A stretch of DNA of 64,000 nt from CAWGUU01 sp963825765 (GTDB lineage: Bacteria > Actinomycetota > Acidimicrobiia > Acidimicrobiales > AC-14). A program made the position numbers and the translations under genes. Of the stretch, positions 1 to 7,891 are shown piece by piece (the first letter of the stretch is position 1; each line of letters starts with the position of its first letter). The notes beneath the pieces were generated by a model that saw nothing but the letters and a program-made list of their open reading frames with translations, made no database searches and was not told the origin of the DNA. The stretch lies in NCBI GenBank assembly GCA_963825765.1, contig CAWGUU010000022.1:1-64000 (forward strand), read 5' to 3'.

Positions 1-536
1 TCGCCCCGGACCACCCGCCGCATCGACTCTGGCCGGGCCAGATGCCGACGACCCTGTTCGGTGGACGCGGCGCTGCACGAGGCGGCGGTGGCGTCGAGAT
101 CTCCCGTGCCGACAGGTCGACGCTGTAGTGAGGCCGGAGAACTTCTTCTTGCCGGCGAGCAGGCCCCTGACCAGGTCGACCCCCTCGTCGAGCCGCTCGG
201 CCCGCACCCGGCGGTCGGTCTCCTCGCCGGTTTGGCCGAGGGCGTCGTCGACCGCCCCGAGGCCGACGGCCAGGATGGCCCGGCCGCCCGACAGCTGGTC
301 GAGGGTGAGCACCTGGCTGGCCACCTTCCACGGGCGGCGCCAGGGAAGCGGCGTGAGCATCGTGCCCAGGCGGACGTTGGTCGTGCGCTGGGACATGGCC
401 GCCAGCAGCGTCCACGGGTCGACGCCGTAGGAGGCCTCCCACACGAACACGCCGTCCCACCCGTCTGGTCGGCGAGGACGGCCAGCTCCAGCTGCTCGAC
501 GGCGCTCCCGCCGGGGAGCACGAACCCGAACTTCAT
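1..536 (-). pseudogene. LLM-class flavin-dependent oxidoreductase, 3'-truncated and frameshifted
   Basis: The minus strand from ATG 536 reads MKFGFVLPGGSAVEQLELA, then after one frame change GVFVWEASYGVDPWTLLAAM and LTLDQLSGGRAILAVGLGA. This is the typical start of luciferase-like (often F420-dependent) monooxygenases, with a TIM-barrel fold. The reading frame changes near 456-461 (a G seems missing where DQTGWDG is expected), again near 125-130 (FSG.HYSVDL), and a third time near 35-45 before PESMRRVVRG. Three single-base losses in 500 bases with clean coding between them suggest sequencing error at a contig end more than decay, but I cannot separate the two. The 3' end lies outside the window. 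The family call is firm; the substrate is unknown. Confidence 0.7.
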
Positions 537-543
537 CACTCGT

Positions 544-1132
544 TCAGAACGCGACGCAGGTCGGGCCCTCGAACTGCGCCGTCGCGCTGGCCGCCCACGC
601 GTCCCCCCGGCGGGTGAGCACCCGCCAGTAGTAGACGCCACCCGGCTGCGAGTCTCGCAACTCGTAGGTCGACTGATCGGCCGGCAGCTCCTCGCTGGTG
701 GTGTAGTTGCCACTGTCCAGCCCGTCCGGCCGGGCCGACACGGCCACCACCTGCACATCCGCGCCCGCTGGCTGCCAGGAAAGCCTGGTCAGAGGCATGG
801 TCCCTTCACAGCCGGGCAGGGCCGACAGGTCCGTTCGCGACCGAGCCCTCGCCCGTGACCACCGGCTGCGACGGCGGGGGGGACGGCGGGAGCCCGGGCC
901 CGGTGGGAGGCGTCTGCGACGCGGCCGTCGTCGGTGGGACGGGCTCGGTCGTGGTCGCGCCGACCGTGGAGCCGTCGTCGTTGCCGGTCGTCGGGGTCGA
1001 CGGCGTCGTCGATGTGCTCGGCTTCAACACGGATTCTCCGCTCGTGCCGTCGCCGCAGCCGGCCGTCACCATCAGGACGGCAAGGGCCGCGGCCGCCCAC
1101 GTGGCGCCCCTCCCCGACCCCGGATACCGCAC
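544..1132 (-). pseudogene. secreted lipoprotein with FN3-like domain, frameshifted
   Basis: The frame starting at ATG 1132 encodes a lipoprotein signal peptide (MRYPGSGRGATWAAAALAVL then VTAGC lipobox, Cys about residue 26) and a Thr/Pro-rich linker, and stops near 806. A second frame from about 840 to 544 encodes a fibronectin type III-like segment (LSWQPAGADVQVVAVSARP, then GVYYWRVLTRRGDAW). The two parts most likely form one protein of about 195 residues broken by a single-base change. A run of seven G at 876-882 is a plausible site. The role is probably a surface-exposed binding protein; the ligand is unknown. It is transcribed away from the BNR/RTX protein gene at 1217. Confidence 0.55.
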
Positions 1133-1216
1133 GTCACAAGGCTATCGACAGTACGATCCGCGGCAGCGGCGGGGCGAGGATTTCAAACCAGATCGCAGCA
1201 CAGGGAGGGCAGGACC

Positions 1217-3964
1217 ATGGCGCATGTACAGCGATGGTCGCGACCGGGCGGGCGGGTGGCGTTGGCGACGGTCCTCCTCCTCGGATCGCTGGCCGTCCAG
1301 GTCGGCCTCGCTCCCCAGGCGTCAGCCTTGGTTCCCGTCGCCGTCACCTTCACTGACGTGAACCCCGACGCGTCCACCAACGCCAGCGCCAACAGCTCGA
1401 CGGGCGGCCGCACCAACGGTCTGGCCAGCGCCAGCGCCAACAACCAGGTCTTCTACGCGGCCACCGAGTTCGGGGGCGTCTACAAGACGACGAACGCAGG
1501 GGCAACCTGGTCGTTCCTCTCCGGCCACCGCCCGATGGTCGCGTGGGACGTCGAGGTCGACCCCAGCAACAACAACCGGGTCTACGCCACCTCCTTCTTC
1601 GACGGCCGGGCCGCCAACTCGATATCCGGGATCGAGAGCTCCGGCGACGCCGGCACCACGTGGACCCACTCGGCCACGGCCACGCCGCCGACCGCCTCCA
1701 CCGCCACCTACGGAGGATGCCCCGCGGCCCGGGTGGCGGCCCCGTCGGCGTTCGGGATCGGCATCAACGCCACCAACGGCAACGCCGTCGTCGGCACCAA
1801 CTGCGGCGTCGGCCGCACCACCGACGGCGGCGCCACCTGGGCCTTCTCCGATCCGACCCCGTTGACGACGGCCACCAACGTGTGGGACGTCTTCGTGCAG
1901 GGCGACGGAACGGTGCTCATCTGTGGGAACGACGGCGTTCACCGGTCGACCGACGGCGGGGCCAACTGGACTTCGGTCGTCGGCAACCTGCCCGGTGCCC
2001 TGGCCTTCGGCCGGTGCTCGGTCTCCGCCTCCCCCGACGAGAACTACGTCCTGTTCGTCGAGTTCGGCGGCCGCGTCTTCGAGAGCGACGACACAGGTGC
2101 CACGTGGGTGGAGTTCCCCGGGTCGTCGGACGGCACCCGTATCCCGTTCATCACGACCAACAACCGGACCACGGGGTTCGACCTGTGGGTCGGCCGGGGC
2201 GTCAACCTGTTCCGGGCCGGCTGTACCACGCCGGCCATGCCCGCCCCCGGCGGGGCCCGACGGTGCCCGTTGGTGGCCACGTGGGTCAACGCCCAGACCG
2301 GGGCCCACGCCGACACCGGCGACGTGGTGTTCGACACGGGCCCGGCCAACGACCGCTGCCCGAGGGTGTACTCGTCCGACGGCGGCGTCCACACCACCGC
2401 CCAGGCCAACCCCGCCTGCCACACCCCGACGTGGGTGCGGGCGAACGTCGGGCACCACGCTCTGTGGCTCTACTCCATGACCGGCGCCGACCAGCCCGGC
2501 GACCCGAACGAGAACCTCTACATGGGCGCCCAGGACAACGGGGCCATGGGCACCACCACCGGCGGCAACAGCCCGCCGACCTGGAACTTCCCCCACTGCT
2601 GCGACGTGTTCAACATCGCCGCCGAACCGGCCCGGGTGGTCTGGGACTTCTTCTCGACCTACAACCAGTTCCGGGGCGGCCCTGGCATGACCGGGCCCGT
2701 CGCCATCACCGCGCCCGCCCCCGGCAACGGGACCCAGGGCGTCGACCTGTTCACCTTCCCGGACAACATCGACAACTTCGGGGCCAACCAGTACGTGTCG
2801 GTCAGCGGATCCGGGGCGTTCACCACCACCGACATCACCGCCAATCCGGTCGTCTGGACCGCGTTGGGAACGGGCATCCCGGCCGGCGGGTTCTGCGGCG
2901 TGCAGGTCGCCGTCACCGGGGGAACGCCGACGTTCTACGCCCAGACCGGCTGCCTGGGTGTGTTCGAGACCGGGAACAACCGTGGACCGTTCCAGCTCTG
3001 GCGGCTCCAGGGACTGACCGGCACCTGGGACCGGGTGGACGACAACTTCAGCGCCACCAGCGGCATCGAGATCTTCGGCGCCGACCCGAACAACCCCAAC
3101 CGCGTCTACGCCTCGCACCTCTCCGGCCCCAAGGGCGTGCAGATGATCCGCTCCACCGACGGCGGCGCGACGTGGCAGGTCGATGCCGGGCTGACGGCGC
3201 TGATGGACGGCAACGGCGACTTTCAGATGCAGACCGGAGTCGGGGCCGGCGCCACGAGCTTCACGCAGTTCCAGGGGTACGTGCAGCCGACGCTGGTCGC
3301 CTTCGACCCCGAGGATGCCAACACCATCGTGGCCGGCGGCCGCGACTCGGGGGTGTTCCTCTCCCGCAACGGCGGCCTGAACTGGTCGTTGCTGACCGAC
3401 CCGCGCACGCCCAACACCTCGGGAATCCCGCACCTGCCTCGGCCCTTCTTCGCCTACTTCGACCACGAACCCGCAGGGTCGATCCGGATCCACGTCGGCA
3501 CCCAGGGCCGGGGCATGTGGCGCATCACCGTTCCATCCGACGCCTGCGCGCTGACGACGGCTCCGCCGGCAGGGTCGATCATCGGCACCGCCGGAAACGA
3601 CAACCTCATCGGCACCGCCGGCGACGACGTGATCTTCGGTGCCGAGGGCGCCGACAGGATCACCAGCCTGGGCGGGAACGACACCGTCTGCGGCGGGACG
3701 GGCAACGACGAGATCTACGGGGTCGACGGCAACGACACCCTCCTCGGTGAGGGCGACGCGGACAAGCTCGTCGGCGGCACAGGCAACGACACCCTCATCG
3801 GGGGCACCGGAGCGCCCGATGACGTCTCCGGTGGGCCAGGCGACGACACGATTGACGTCCTCGATGGTGTCGGCGGCGAGCGCTACTCGGGCGGCGACCA
3901 CGTCTCTGGCGACACCTGCGTGGCCGACGCCGGCGACATCGGCTTCGGCGACTGCTCGCCCTAG
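1217..3964 (+). CDS. secreted BNR/sortilin-like repeat protein with C-terminal RTX repeats
   Basis: ATG 1217 follows an AGGG-type ribosome site and opens a signal peptide of about 37 residues (hydrophobic core ATVLLLGSLAVQVGL, then ASA). The 915-residue product has many BNR/Asp-box motifs (NAGATW, DGGATW twice, DGGANW), which form beta-propellers in sialidases, VPS10/sortilin proteins and exo-xyloglucanases. Residues about 789-884 hold calcium-binding nonapeptide repeats (GTAGNDNLIG, GGTGNDEIYG, GGTGNDTLIG). It is therefore an exported, probably calcium-stabilised propeller protein. No catalytic Asp pair can be assigned by eye, so the enzymatic activity is unknown. It has no LPXTG-type anchor, so it may be released or held by its RTX region. 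Confidence 0.8.
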   Translation: MAHVQRWSRPGGRVALATVLLLGSLAVQVGLAPQASALVPVAVTFTDVNPDASTNASANSSTGGRTNGLASASANNQVFYAATEFGGVYKTTNAGATWSFLSGHRPMVAWDVEVDPSNNNRVYATSFFDGRAANSISGIESSGDAGTTWTHSATATPPTASTATYGGCPAARVAAPSAFGIGINATNGNAVVGTNCGVGRTTDGGATWAFSDPTPLTTATNVWDVFVQGDGTVLICGNDGVHRSTDGGANWTSVVGNLPGALAFGRCSVSASPDENYVLFVEFGGRVFESDDTGATWVEFPGSSDGTRIPFITTNNRTTGFDLWVGRGVNLFRAGCTTPAMPAPGGARRCPLVATWVNAQTGAHADTGDVVFDTGPANDRCPRVYSSDGGVHTTAQANPACHTPTWVRANVGHHALWLYSMTGADQPGDPNENLYMGAQDNGAMGTTTGGNSPPTWNFPHCCDVFNIAAEPARVVWDFFSTYNQFRGGPGMTGPVAITAPAPGNGTQGVDLFTFPDNIDNFGANQYVSVSGSGAFTTTDITANPVVWTALGTGIPAGGFCGVQVAVTGGTPTFYAQTGCLGVFETGNNRGPFQLWRLQGLTGTWDRVDDNFSATSGIEIFGADPNNPNRVYASHLSGPKGVQMIRSTDGGATWQVDAGLTALMDGNGDFQMQTGVGAGATSFTQFQGYVQPTLVAFDPEDANTIVAGGRDSGVFLSRNGGLNWSLLTDPRTPNTSGIPHLPRPFFAYFDHEPAGSIRIHVGTQGRGMWRITVPSDACALTTAPPAGSIIGTAGNDNLIGTAGDDVIFGAEGADRITSLGGNDTVCGGTGNDEIYGVDGNDTLLGEGDADKLVGGTGNDTLIGGTGAPDDVSGGPGDDTIDVLDGVGGERYSGGDHVSGDTCVADAGDIGFGDCSP

Positions 3965-3974
3965 CCTCAGCCCC

Positions 3975-5165
3975 TCATCCCAGAGCGTGCTCCGCGGCCT
4001 CGAGCAGGCGGGCGGTGCAGCCGGCCATGTTCACGGGCGGGAGGAGCTCGTCGGCGATGCGGTCGGCGATGGCAGCGAAGGCGGCGCCCGCGGCACTGGT
4101 CGGCGCGGCCACCGATAGTGGCGTGCCGGCGTCGTTGGCCCGGCTGACGTCGGGCTCGAGCGGGACCCGTCCGAGCAGCGGCACACCCAGCTCGTTGGCC
4201 AGTGTCTCGCCCCCGCCTTCGCCGAACAGGGCGTAGGACTGACCGTGGTCGCACGTGAACGACGTCATGTTCTCGATGACGCCCAGGACCTTGAGGTACG
4301 AGCGGCGGGCCATGTCGGCCACCCGCACCGCCACCTTCTGCACGGCGAGGGCCGGCGTGGTGACCACGACCATCTCGGTGCGCGGCAGCAGGCGGCCCAG
4401 CGCCATCTGCACGTCGCCCGTACCGGGCGGCATGTCGATCAGCAGGTAGTCCATAGGCCCCCAGGCGACCTTGACCAGGAACTCCTCGAGGGCCTTGGCC
4501 AGCATGAGGCCCCGCCACATGATGGCCATGTCCTCGTCGTCGACGAGGAAGCCCATGCTCACCACCTTGATGCTGCCCTCGCCCACCTTGACCACGTGGG
4601 GCCGGATGAGGCGGCCGTCGGTGGTCTCCAGCCGTCCCTTGACACCGAGCATGCGGGGGACGCTGAAGCCCCAGATGTCGGCGTCGAGCACACCGACCGA
4701 GAATCCCCTGGCGGCCAGGGCGGAAGCGAGGTTGACGGTGACGCTGCTCTTGCCCACGCCGCCCTTCCCGCTCGCGATGGCGACGATGCGGGTGCTGAGG
4801 GGCACTTCGGTGTCGGGGGCGTTGTTCGACGCGTGGCGGCGGGCCCGCTGCATCACCATGCTGCGCTGGGTCTGGTCCATCTCGCCGAACTTGACCTTCA
4901 CATCGGTGACGCCGGACAGGCCGCGGACCTTGGAGATCACGTCGTCGCGGATCTGGACCCGCAGCGGGCAGCCGGCGATGGTGAGCGAGACGTTGACGGA
5001 CACCACGCCGTCGGGCTCGATGGCGACCCCGTTGACCATGCCCAAGTCGACGATGTTGGAGCCCAGCTCCGGGTCGACCACCCCTCTGAGGGACCCCATC
5101 ACGTCCGCCTCGGTGATCGCTACGGGGGCGGTTGCGGAGGGGATGGCGGGGGCGTCCGGGGTCAC
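3975..5165 (-). CDS. mrp: Mrp/NBP35-type P-loop ATPase, Fe-S cluster carrier
   Basis: The 396-residue product has an N-terminal MIP18/DUF59 domain (about 20-100; VDPELGSNIVDLGMV) and a C-terminal ParA-like ATPase with the deviant Walker A GKGGVGKSSV (about 134-143) and DMPPGTGD. This is the ApbC/Mrp/Ind1 family, which holds a bridging 4Fe-4S cluster and passes it to apo-proteins in the cytosol. The usual C-terminal CxxC is not obvious; a Cys appears in NMTSFTCDHGQ and another near VNMAGC, so cluster binding may differ. GTG 5165 is the start. The gene diverges from a SufR-like regulator with only 38 bp between them, which suggests shared control. Confidence 0.88.
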   Translation of the reverse strand: MTPDAPAIPSATAPVAITEADVMGSLRGVVDPELGSNIVDLGMVNGVAIEPDGVVSVNVSLTIAGCPLRVQIRDDVISKVRGLSGVTDVKVKFGEMDQTQRSMVMQRARRHASNNAPDTEVPLSTRIVAIASGKGGVGKSSVTVNLASALAARGFSVGVLDADIWGFSVPRMLGVKGRLETTDGRLIRPHVVKVGEGSIKVVSMGFLVDDEDMAIMWRGLMLAKALEEFLVKVAWGPMDYLLIDMPPGTGDVQMALGRLLPRTEMVVVTTPALAVQKVAVRVADMARRSYLKVLGVIENMTSFTCDHGQSYALFGEGGGETLANELGVPLLGRVPLEPDVSRANDAGTPLSVAAPTSAAGAAFAAIADRIADELLPPVNMAGCTARLLEAAEHALG

Positions 5166-5171
5166 GTCTGG

Positions 5172-5197
5172 ATTTTACCGGGCTCGGCCGGTAATAT
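5172..5197. promoter_or_regulatory. palindromic operator candidate between mrp and the SufR-like gene
   Basis: Arms ATTTTACCGG (5172-5181) and CCGGTAATAT (5188-5197) are inverted repeats with one mismatch and a 6-bp spacer. They fill most of the 38-bp gap between the divergent starts at 5165 and 5204. A dimeric winged-helix repressor bound here would cover both promoters, so autoregulation by the 5204 product is a natural inference. Confidence 0.5.
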
Positions 5198-5203
5198 CCA
5201 TCT

Positions 5204-5860
5204 GTGGATACGCCGCGACTCGACGTGCTCAAGGCGCTCGGGGACAACACGCGTTACGCCATCTACCTCGAGCTGGCCCGATCCCGCTCGCCGCGATCCA
5301 CCGCCGAGATCGCCGAGTCGCTCGACCTGCACCCCAACACCGTCCGTCCCCACCTCGAGCGCATGCGTGACGTGGGGCTGCTGGTGGTGGAGGCCGACGG
5401 GCACGGATCGGTCGGTCGGCCCCAGCACCGCTACTCCGTCGCCCCCGACGCACCCTCGCTCGGGCTGGAATCCCCGGCCTTCCCGCTGCTGGCCCGCATG
5501 CTGGCGCCGCTGGCGGCGGCGGCCGAGCTGGAGCCCGACGACGTCGCCCTGGTCGGCGCCCAGGTGGGCCAGGCCATGGCGGTGGCGGCCCAGCCCCGGC
5601 CCGGCTGTGTCGACGCCCTTGCGGGCATGCTGTCCGAGCTCGGGTTCGACCCTGCGGTGGCTGCCGACGACGACCTCGTCAACATCGTCTTCACCCATTG
5701 CCCCTTCGCCGAGCTGGCCGAGGCCCACCCCGAGGTGGTCTGTCACCTCCATCGGGGCCTCATCCAGGGATATGTGGAACAGATGGGCGGTGCGAGCGTT
5801 GAACGGTTCGGTACGCTCGCCGACCGCGACCCATGCCAGGTAGAGCTCTCCGTCGGGTAG
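5204..5860 (+). CDS. SufR-like winged-helix regulator (COG2345)
   Basis: GTG 5204 opens a 218-residue protein. Residues 1-70 form an ArsR-type winged helix (LDVLKALGDNTRYAIYLELA, then TAEIAESLDLHPNTVRPHLE). The C-terminal part carries the Cys-containing motif seen in SufR and related regulators (FTHCPFAELAEAHPEVVCHL, residues about 164-184), which in SufR ligates an iron-sulfur cluster. It lies between mrp (divergent) and an A-type Fe-S carrier (33 bp downstream), so it probably senses Fe-S status and controls its neighbours. Cluster binding is inferred from the Cys spacing; a metal- or redox-sensing role is also possible. Confidence 0.75.
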   Translation: MDTPRLDVLKALGDNTRYAIYLELARSRSPRSTAEIAESLDLHPNTVRPHLERMRDVGLLVVEADGHGSVGRPQHRYSVAPDAPSLGLESPAFPLLARMLAPLAAAAELEPDDVALVGAQVGQAMAVAAQPRPGCVDALAGMLSELGFDPAVAADDDLVNIVFTHCPFAELAEAHPEVVCHLHRGLIQGYVEQMGGASVERFGTLADRDPCQVELSVG

Positions 5861-5893
5861 ATTGGGAGCCGGAATTCCTTCAGGAGGAGTTGG

Positions 5894-6214
5894 ATGATCG
5901 TCCTCACCGACACTGCAAGCACCAAGGTCCAGGAACTGCTCAAGGCCGAGGGCAACGACGACCTGGCGCTGCGGGTGGCCGTACGGCCCGGCGGATGCTC
6001 CGGCTTCAGCTACGAGATGTTCTTCGACTCGGAGTTCGGGAGCGACGACACCGTCGCCGAGCTCGGTGGCGTAAAGATCGTCGTCGACGCCGCCAGTGCC
6101 CCGTACCTCCAGGGCGCCCAGCTCGACTACAAGGACGGGCTCCAGGGCGCCGGGTTCGCAATCAACAACCCCAACGCCACGAAGAGCTGCGGCTGCGGGC
6201 AGTCCTTCAGCTGA
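5894..6214 (+). CDS. erpA: A-type iron-sulfur carrier (IscA/SufA/ErpA family)
   Basis: ATG 5894 lies just after a strong AGGAGG site. The 106-residue length is standard for the family. The three cluster-ligand cysteines are present: GGCSGFSY (about residue 36) and SCGCGQSF at the C-terminus (about 100 and 102). A-type carriers receive Fe-S clusters from the SUF or ISC scaffold and deliver them to client enzymes. In actinobacteria the single essential copy is usually called ErpA. The neighbours Mrp and a SufR-like regulator support an Fe-S role. Its stop overlaps the start of the RidA gene. Confidence 0.9.
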   Translation: MIVLTDTASTKVQELLKAEGNDDLALRVAVRPGGCSGFSYEMFFDSEFGSDDTVAELGGVKIVVDAASAPYLQGAQLDYKDGLQGAGFAINNPNATKSCGCGQSFS

Positions 6215-6561
6215 GCACGCCGGTCGGGCCCTACCGCCCGATCGTCCGAGCAGGAGGGTGGCTGGTCACCTCCGGCCAGATCGGCCTGTCGGGCACTGCC
6301 CTCCTCGAGGGCGGGATCGAGGCCGAGACCAGGCAGTGCCTGGCCAACCTCTCGGACGTGCTGGCCAGCGAGGGCGCGACGCTCGACGAGGTCGTCCGCA
6401 CCACCGTCTACCTGCAGGACATGGGTGACTTCGCGGTCATGAACGCCGTCTACGCCGCCGCGTTCGGCGAACACCGGCCGGCCCGGGCCACCGTCGCCGT
6501 CGCCGCCCTGCCCCTGGGGGCCCTCGTCGAGATCGACGCCTGGGCCTGGGTGGGCGACTGA
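6211..6561 (+). CDS. ridA: RidA-family enamine/imine deaminase, apparent CTG start
   Basis: The frame reads LSTPVGPYRPIVRAGGWLV from CTG 6211, which matches the usual RidA N-terminus (MSTPVGPYSP). No ATG, GTG or TTG is available near this point. The CTG overlaps the erpA stop as CTGA, so translation is probably coupled. The 116-residue product keeps the family core (TSGQIGL, the Arg of EHRPARATV, and the final LVEIDAWAWV). RidA hydrolyses reactive enamine/imine intermediates such as 2-aminoacrylate made by PLP enzymes. The Arg that binds the substrate carboxylate is present at about residue 96. Confidence 0.82.
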   Translation: MSTPVGPYRPIVRAGGWLVTSGQIGLSGTALLEGGIEAETRQCLANLSDVLASEGATLDEVVRTTVYLQDMGDFAVMNAVYAAAFGEHRPARATVAVAALPLGALVEIDAWAWVGD

Positions 6562-6607
6562 CGCCTCTCGTCTGAGCCCTCGCCCCTCCAGGGGATCACC
6601 AGCTACC

Positions 6608-6654
6608 AACTGGTGACACGGAGCCGCGCCGGGCGCGGTTGCGTGTCACCGGTT
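6608..6654. repeat. intergenic palindrome, copy 1 (hairpin, possible terminator)
   Basis: Two 22-base arms (6608-6629 and 6633-6654) flank CGG. They differ at only three positions, one of which is a G-U pair in RNA. The centre is CCGCGC-CGG-GCGCGG. Related palindromes occur at 10793, 23585, 45148 and 61897. This copy follows the 3' end of ridA. Confidence 0.7.
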
Positions 6655-6704
6655 CGCCTGCCAGGAACCGCGGCGTCCGGGCACTTGACCCGTACGCTCA
6701 TCCC

Positions 6705-7184
6705 GTGCGAGTCGTGGCGGTTGGCGTGCAGCCGGTCGGAGTGGTCGCCATCGGGTTGATGCCGACCGGCGTCGTGGCCATCGGCGAGCTGGCGACGGGT
6801 GTCATCGCCATCGGACAGCTGGCCCGGGGCGTCGTCGCAGTCGGGCAGCTGGCGCTCGGACTGATCACGATCGGCCAGCTGGCGATCGGGGTGCTCTGGG
6901 CGTGCGGGCAGGTGGGCATCGCCGCCACGTCGGGCCCCGGGCTGGTCCTCGGCCTGTTCGGCCGGCTGTACGCCCGTCGCCTCGTGGGCAGGGAGCCGGG
7001 ACCGGCGTGGGGCGGGTTCCGGCTGCTGAGCCGGGCTCAGCTGGTGGCGGGGCCGGTCGTCGTCCTACTGCTCGCCGCCCTGTGGTGGTTCGCCGCCGGA
7101 GCACCCCTGGCCGACGCGCTCACCCGGCTTGACCCCGTCGCCGTGGAGGAGCCCCCACCCGACCGCTGCGTGGGCCGCTGCTAG
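6705..7184 (+). CDS. membrane protein with tandem decapeptide GVVAIG repeats
   Basis: GTG 6705 is the best start, because upstream codons encode non-repetitive sequence that includes part of palindrome copy 1. The first 60 residues of the 159-residue product are six 10-residue units (GVVAIGLMPT, GVVAIGELAT, GVIAIGQLAR, GVVAVGQLAL, GLITIGQLAI). The regular hydrophobic spacing suggests a stacked beta-solenoid or a membrane-embedded sheet more than ordinary helices. A true transmembrane helix follows near the C-terminus (LVAGPVVVLLLAALWWFA, about residues 110-130). I do not recognise a function. It stands between the Fe-S operon and glnR. Confidence 0.6.
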   Translation: MRVVAVGVQPVGVVAIGLMPTGVVAIGELATGVIAIGQLARGVVAVGQLALGLITIGQLAIGVLWACGQVGIAATSGPGLVLGLFGRLYARRLVGREPGPAWGGFRLLSRAQLVAGPVVVLLLAALWWFAAGAPLADALTRLDPVAVEEPPPDRCVGRC

Positions 7185-7198
7185 ACGCCCCAACGAGC

Positions 7199-7879
7199 CT
7201 AAACACCCCATCGTGATTGCCCGAAGCGGTACCCGACCGACCGGACGGTGTGGATGAGGCCGGCGTGCTCCTCGGTGAGCTTGGCCCGCAACCGGCGGAT
7301 GTGGACGTCGACCGTGCGGGCCCCGCCGTAGTACTCGTACCCCCAGACCCGCGACAGGAGCATCTCCCTGGTGAAGACCTTGCCCGGGTGGGTGGCCAGG
7401 AACTTGAGCAGCTCGTACTCCATGTAGGTGAGGTCGAGGGAGCGGCCGGCGATGGCGGCCTGGTAGGTCTCCAGGTTGAGCACGAGCTGGCCGTACTCGA
7501 TCAGCTCCGGGCGGGTGCCCCGGCCCGTGCGCCAGAACAGGTGGCGGAGCCGGGCTTCCACCTCGCCCGCCCGCAGCGGCAGCACGCAGATGTCGTCGAA
7601 CAGGTCCTCCCGCAGCTCCAGGTCGTCGAGCTGGGTCGCGGCCACCAGGAGGAGCAGCGGCTCCAGCGGGAGGTCGCGCTTGCGGAGCGAGCGGCACAGG
7701 GCCAGGCCGCCCTCGGGGTCGACGTCGGCACAGATCACGGCGCCCGACCAGCCGTCCTCCGGCTCGCGGCGGGAGGCGTCGTCGCCGGTCGTGGCCGGCA
7801 GCCACGGGTACCCGGCGGCGTCCAAGACGCTCGTCACCGTGGGCGGCGGCGGGTCAGGGAAAACCAGTAGCGACTCCAT
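7199..7879 (-). CDS. glnR: GlnR-type nitrogen response regulator
   Basis: The 226-residue OmpR-family protein has a degenerate receiver domain (about 1-115) and a C-terminal winged helix (about 125-222; LDLTYMEYELLKFLATHPG, then RTVDVHIRRLRAKL and TVRSVGYRFG). This matches actinobacterial GlnR, an orphan regulator without a cognate kinase that controls glnA, amtB and nitrogen assimilation. The start ATG 7879 follows GGAGAGG. It lies 12 bp downstream of a glutamine synthetase gene on the same strand, so the two are probably one operon. A candidate GlnR site lies upstream of that operon at 9265-9281. PhoP/MtrA-type regulators share the fold, but the glnA context favours GlnR. Confidence 0.85.
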   Translation of the reverse strand: MESLLVFPDPPPPTVTSVLDAAGYPWLPATTGDDASRREPEDGWSGAVICADVDPEGGLALCRSLRKRDLPLEPLLLLVAATQLDDLELREDLFDDICVLPLRAGEVEARLRHLFWRTGRGTRPELIEYGQLVLNLETYQAAIAGRSLDLTYMEYELLKFLATHPGKVFTREMLLSRVWGYEYYGGARTVDVHIRRLRAKLTEEHAGLIHTVRSVGYRFGQSRWGV

Positions 7880-7891
7880 AGACCTCTCCGC

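Noticed and set aside
1322..3901. 859-residue open frame antisense to the BNR/RTX gene
   Set aside because: It has low-complexity Val/Ala/Gly/Arg composition typical of high-GC antisense frames and no recognisable domain, while the plus strand encodes a clear secreted protein.
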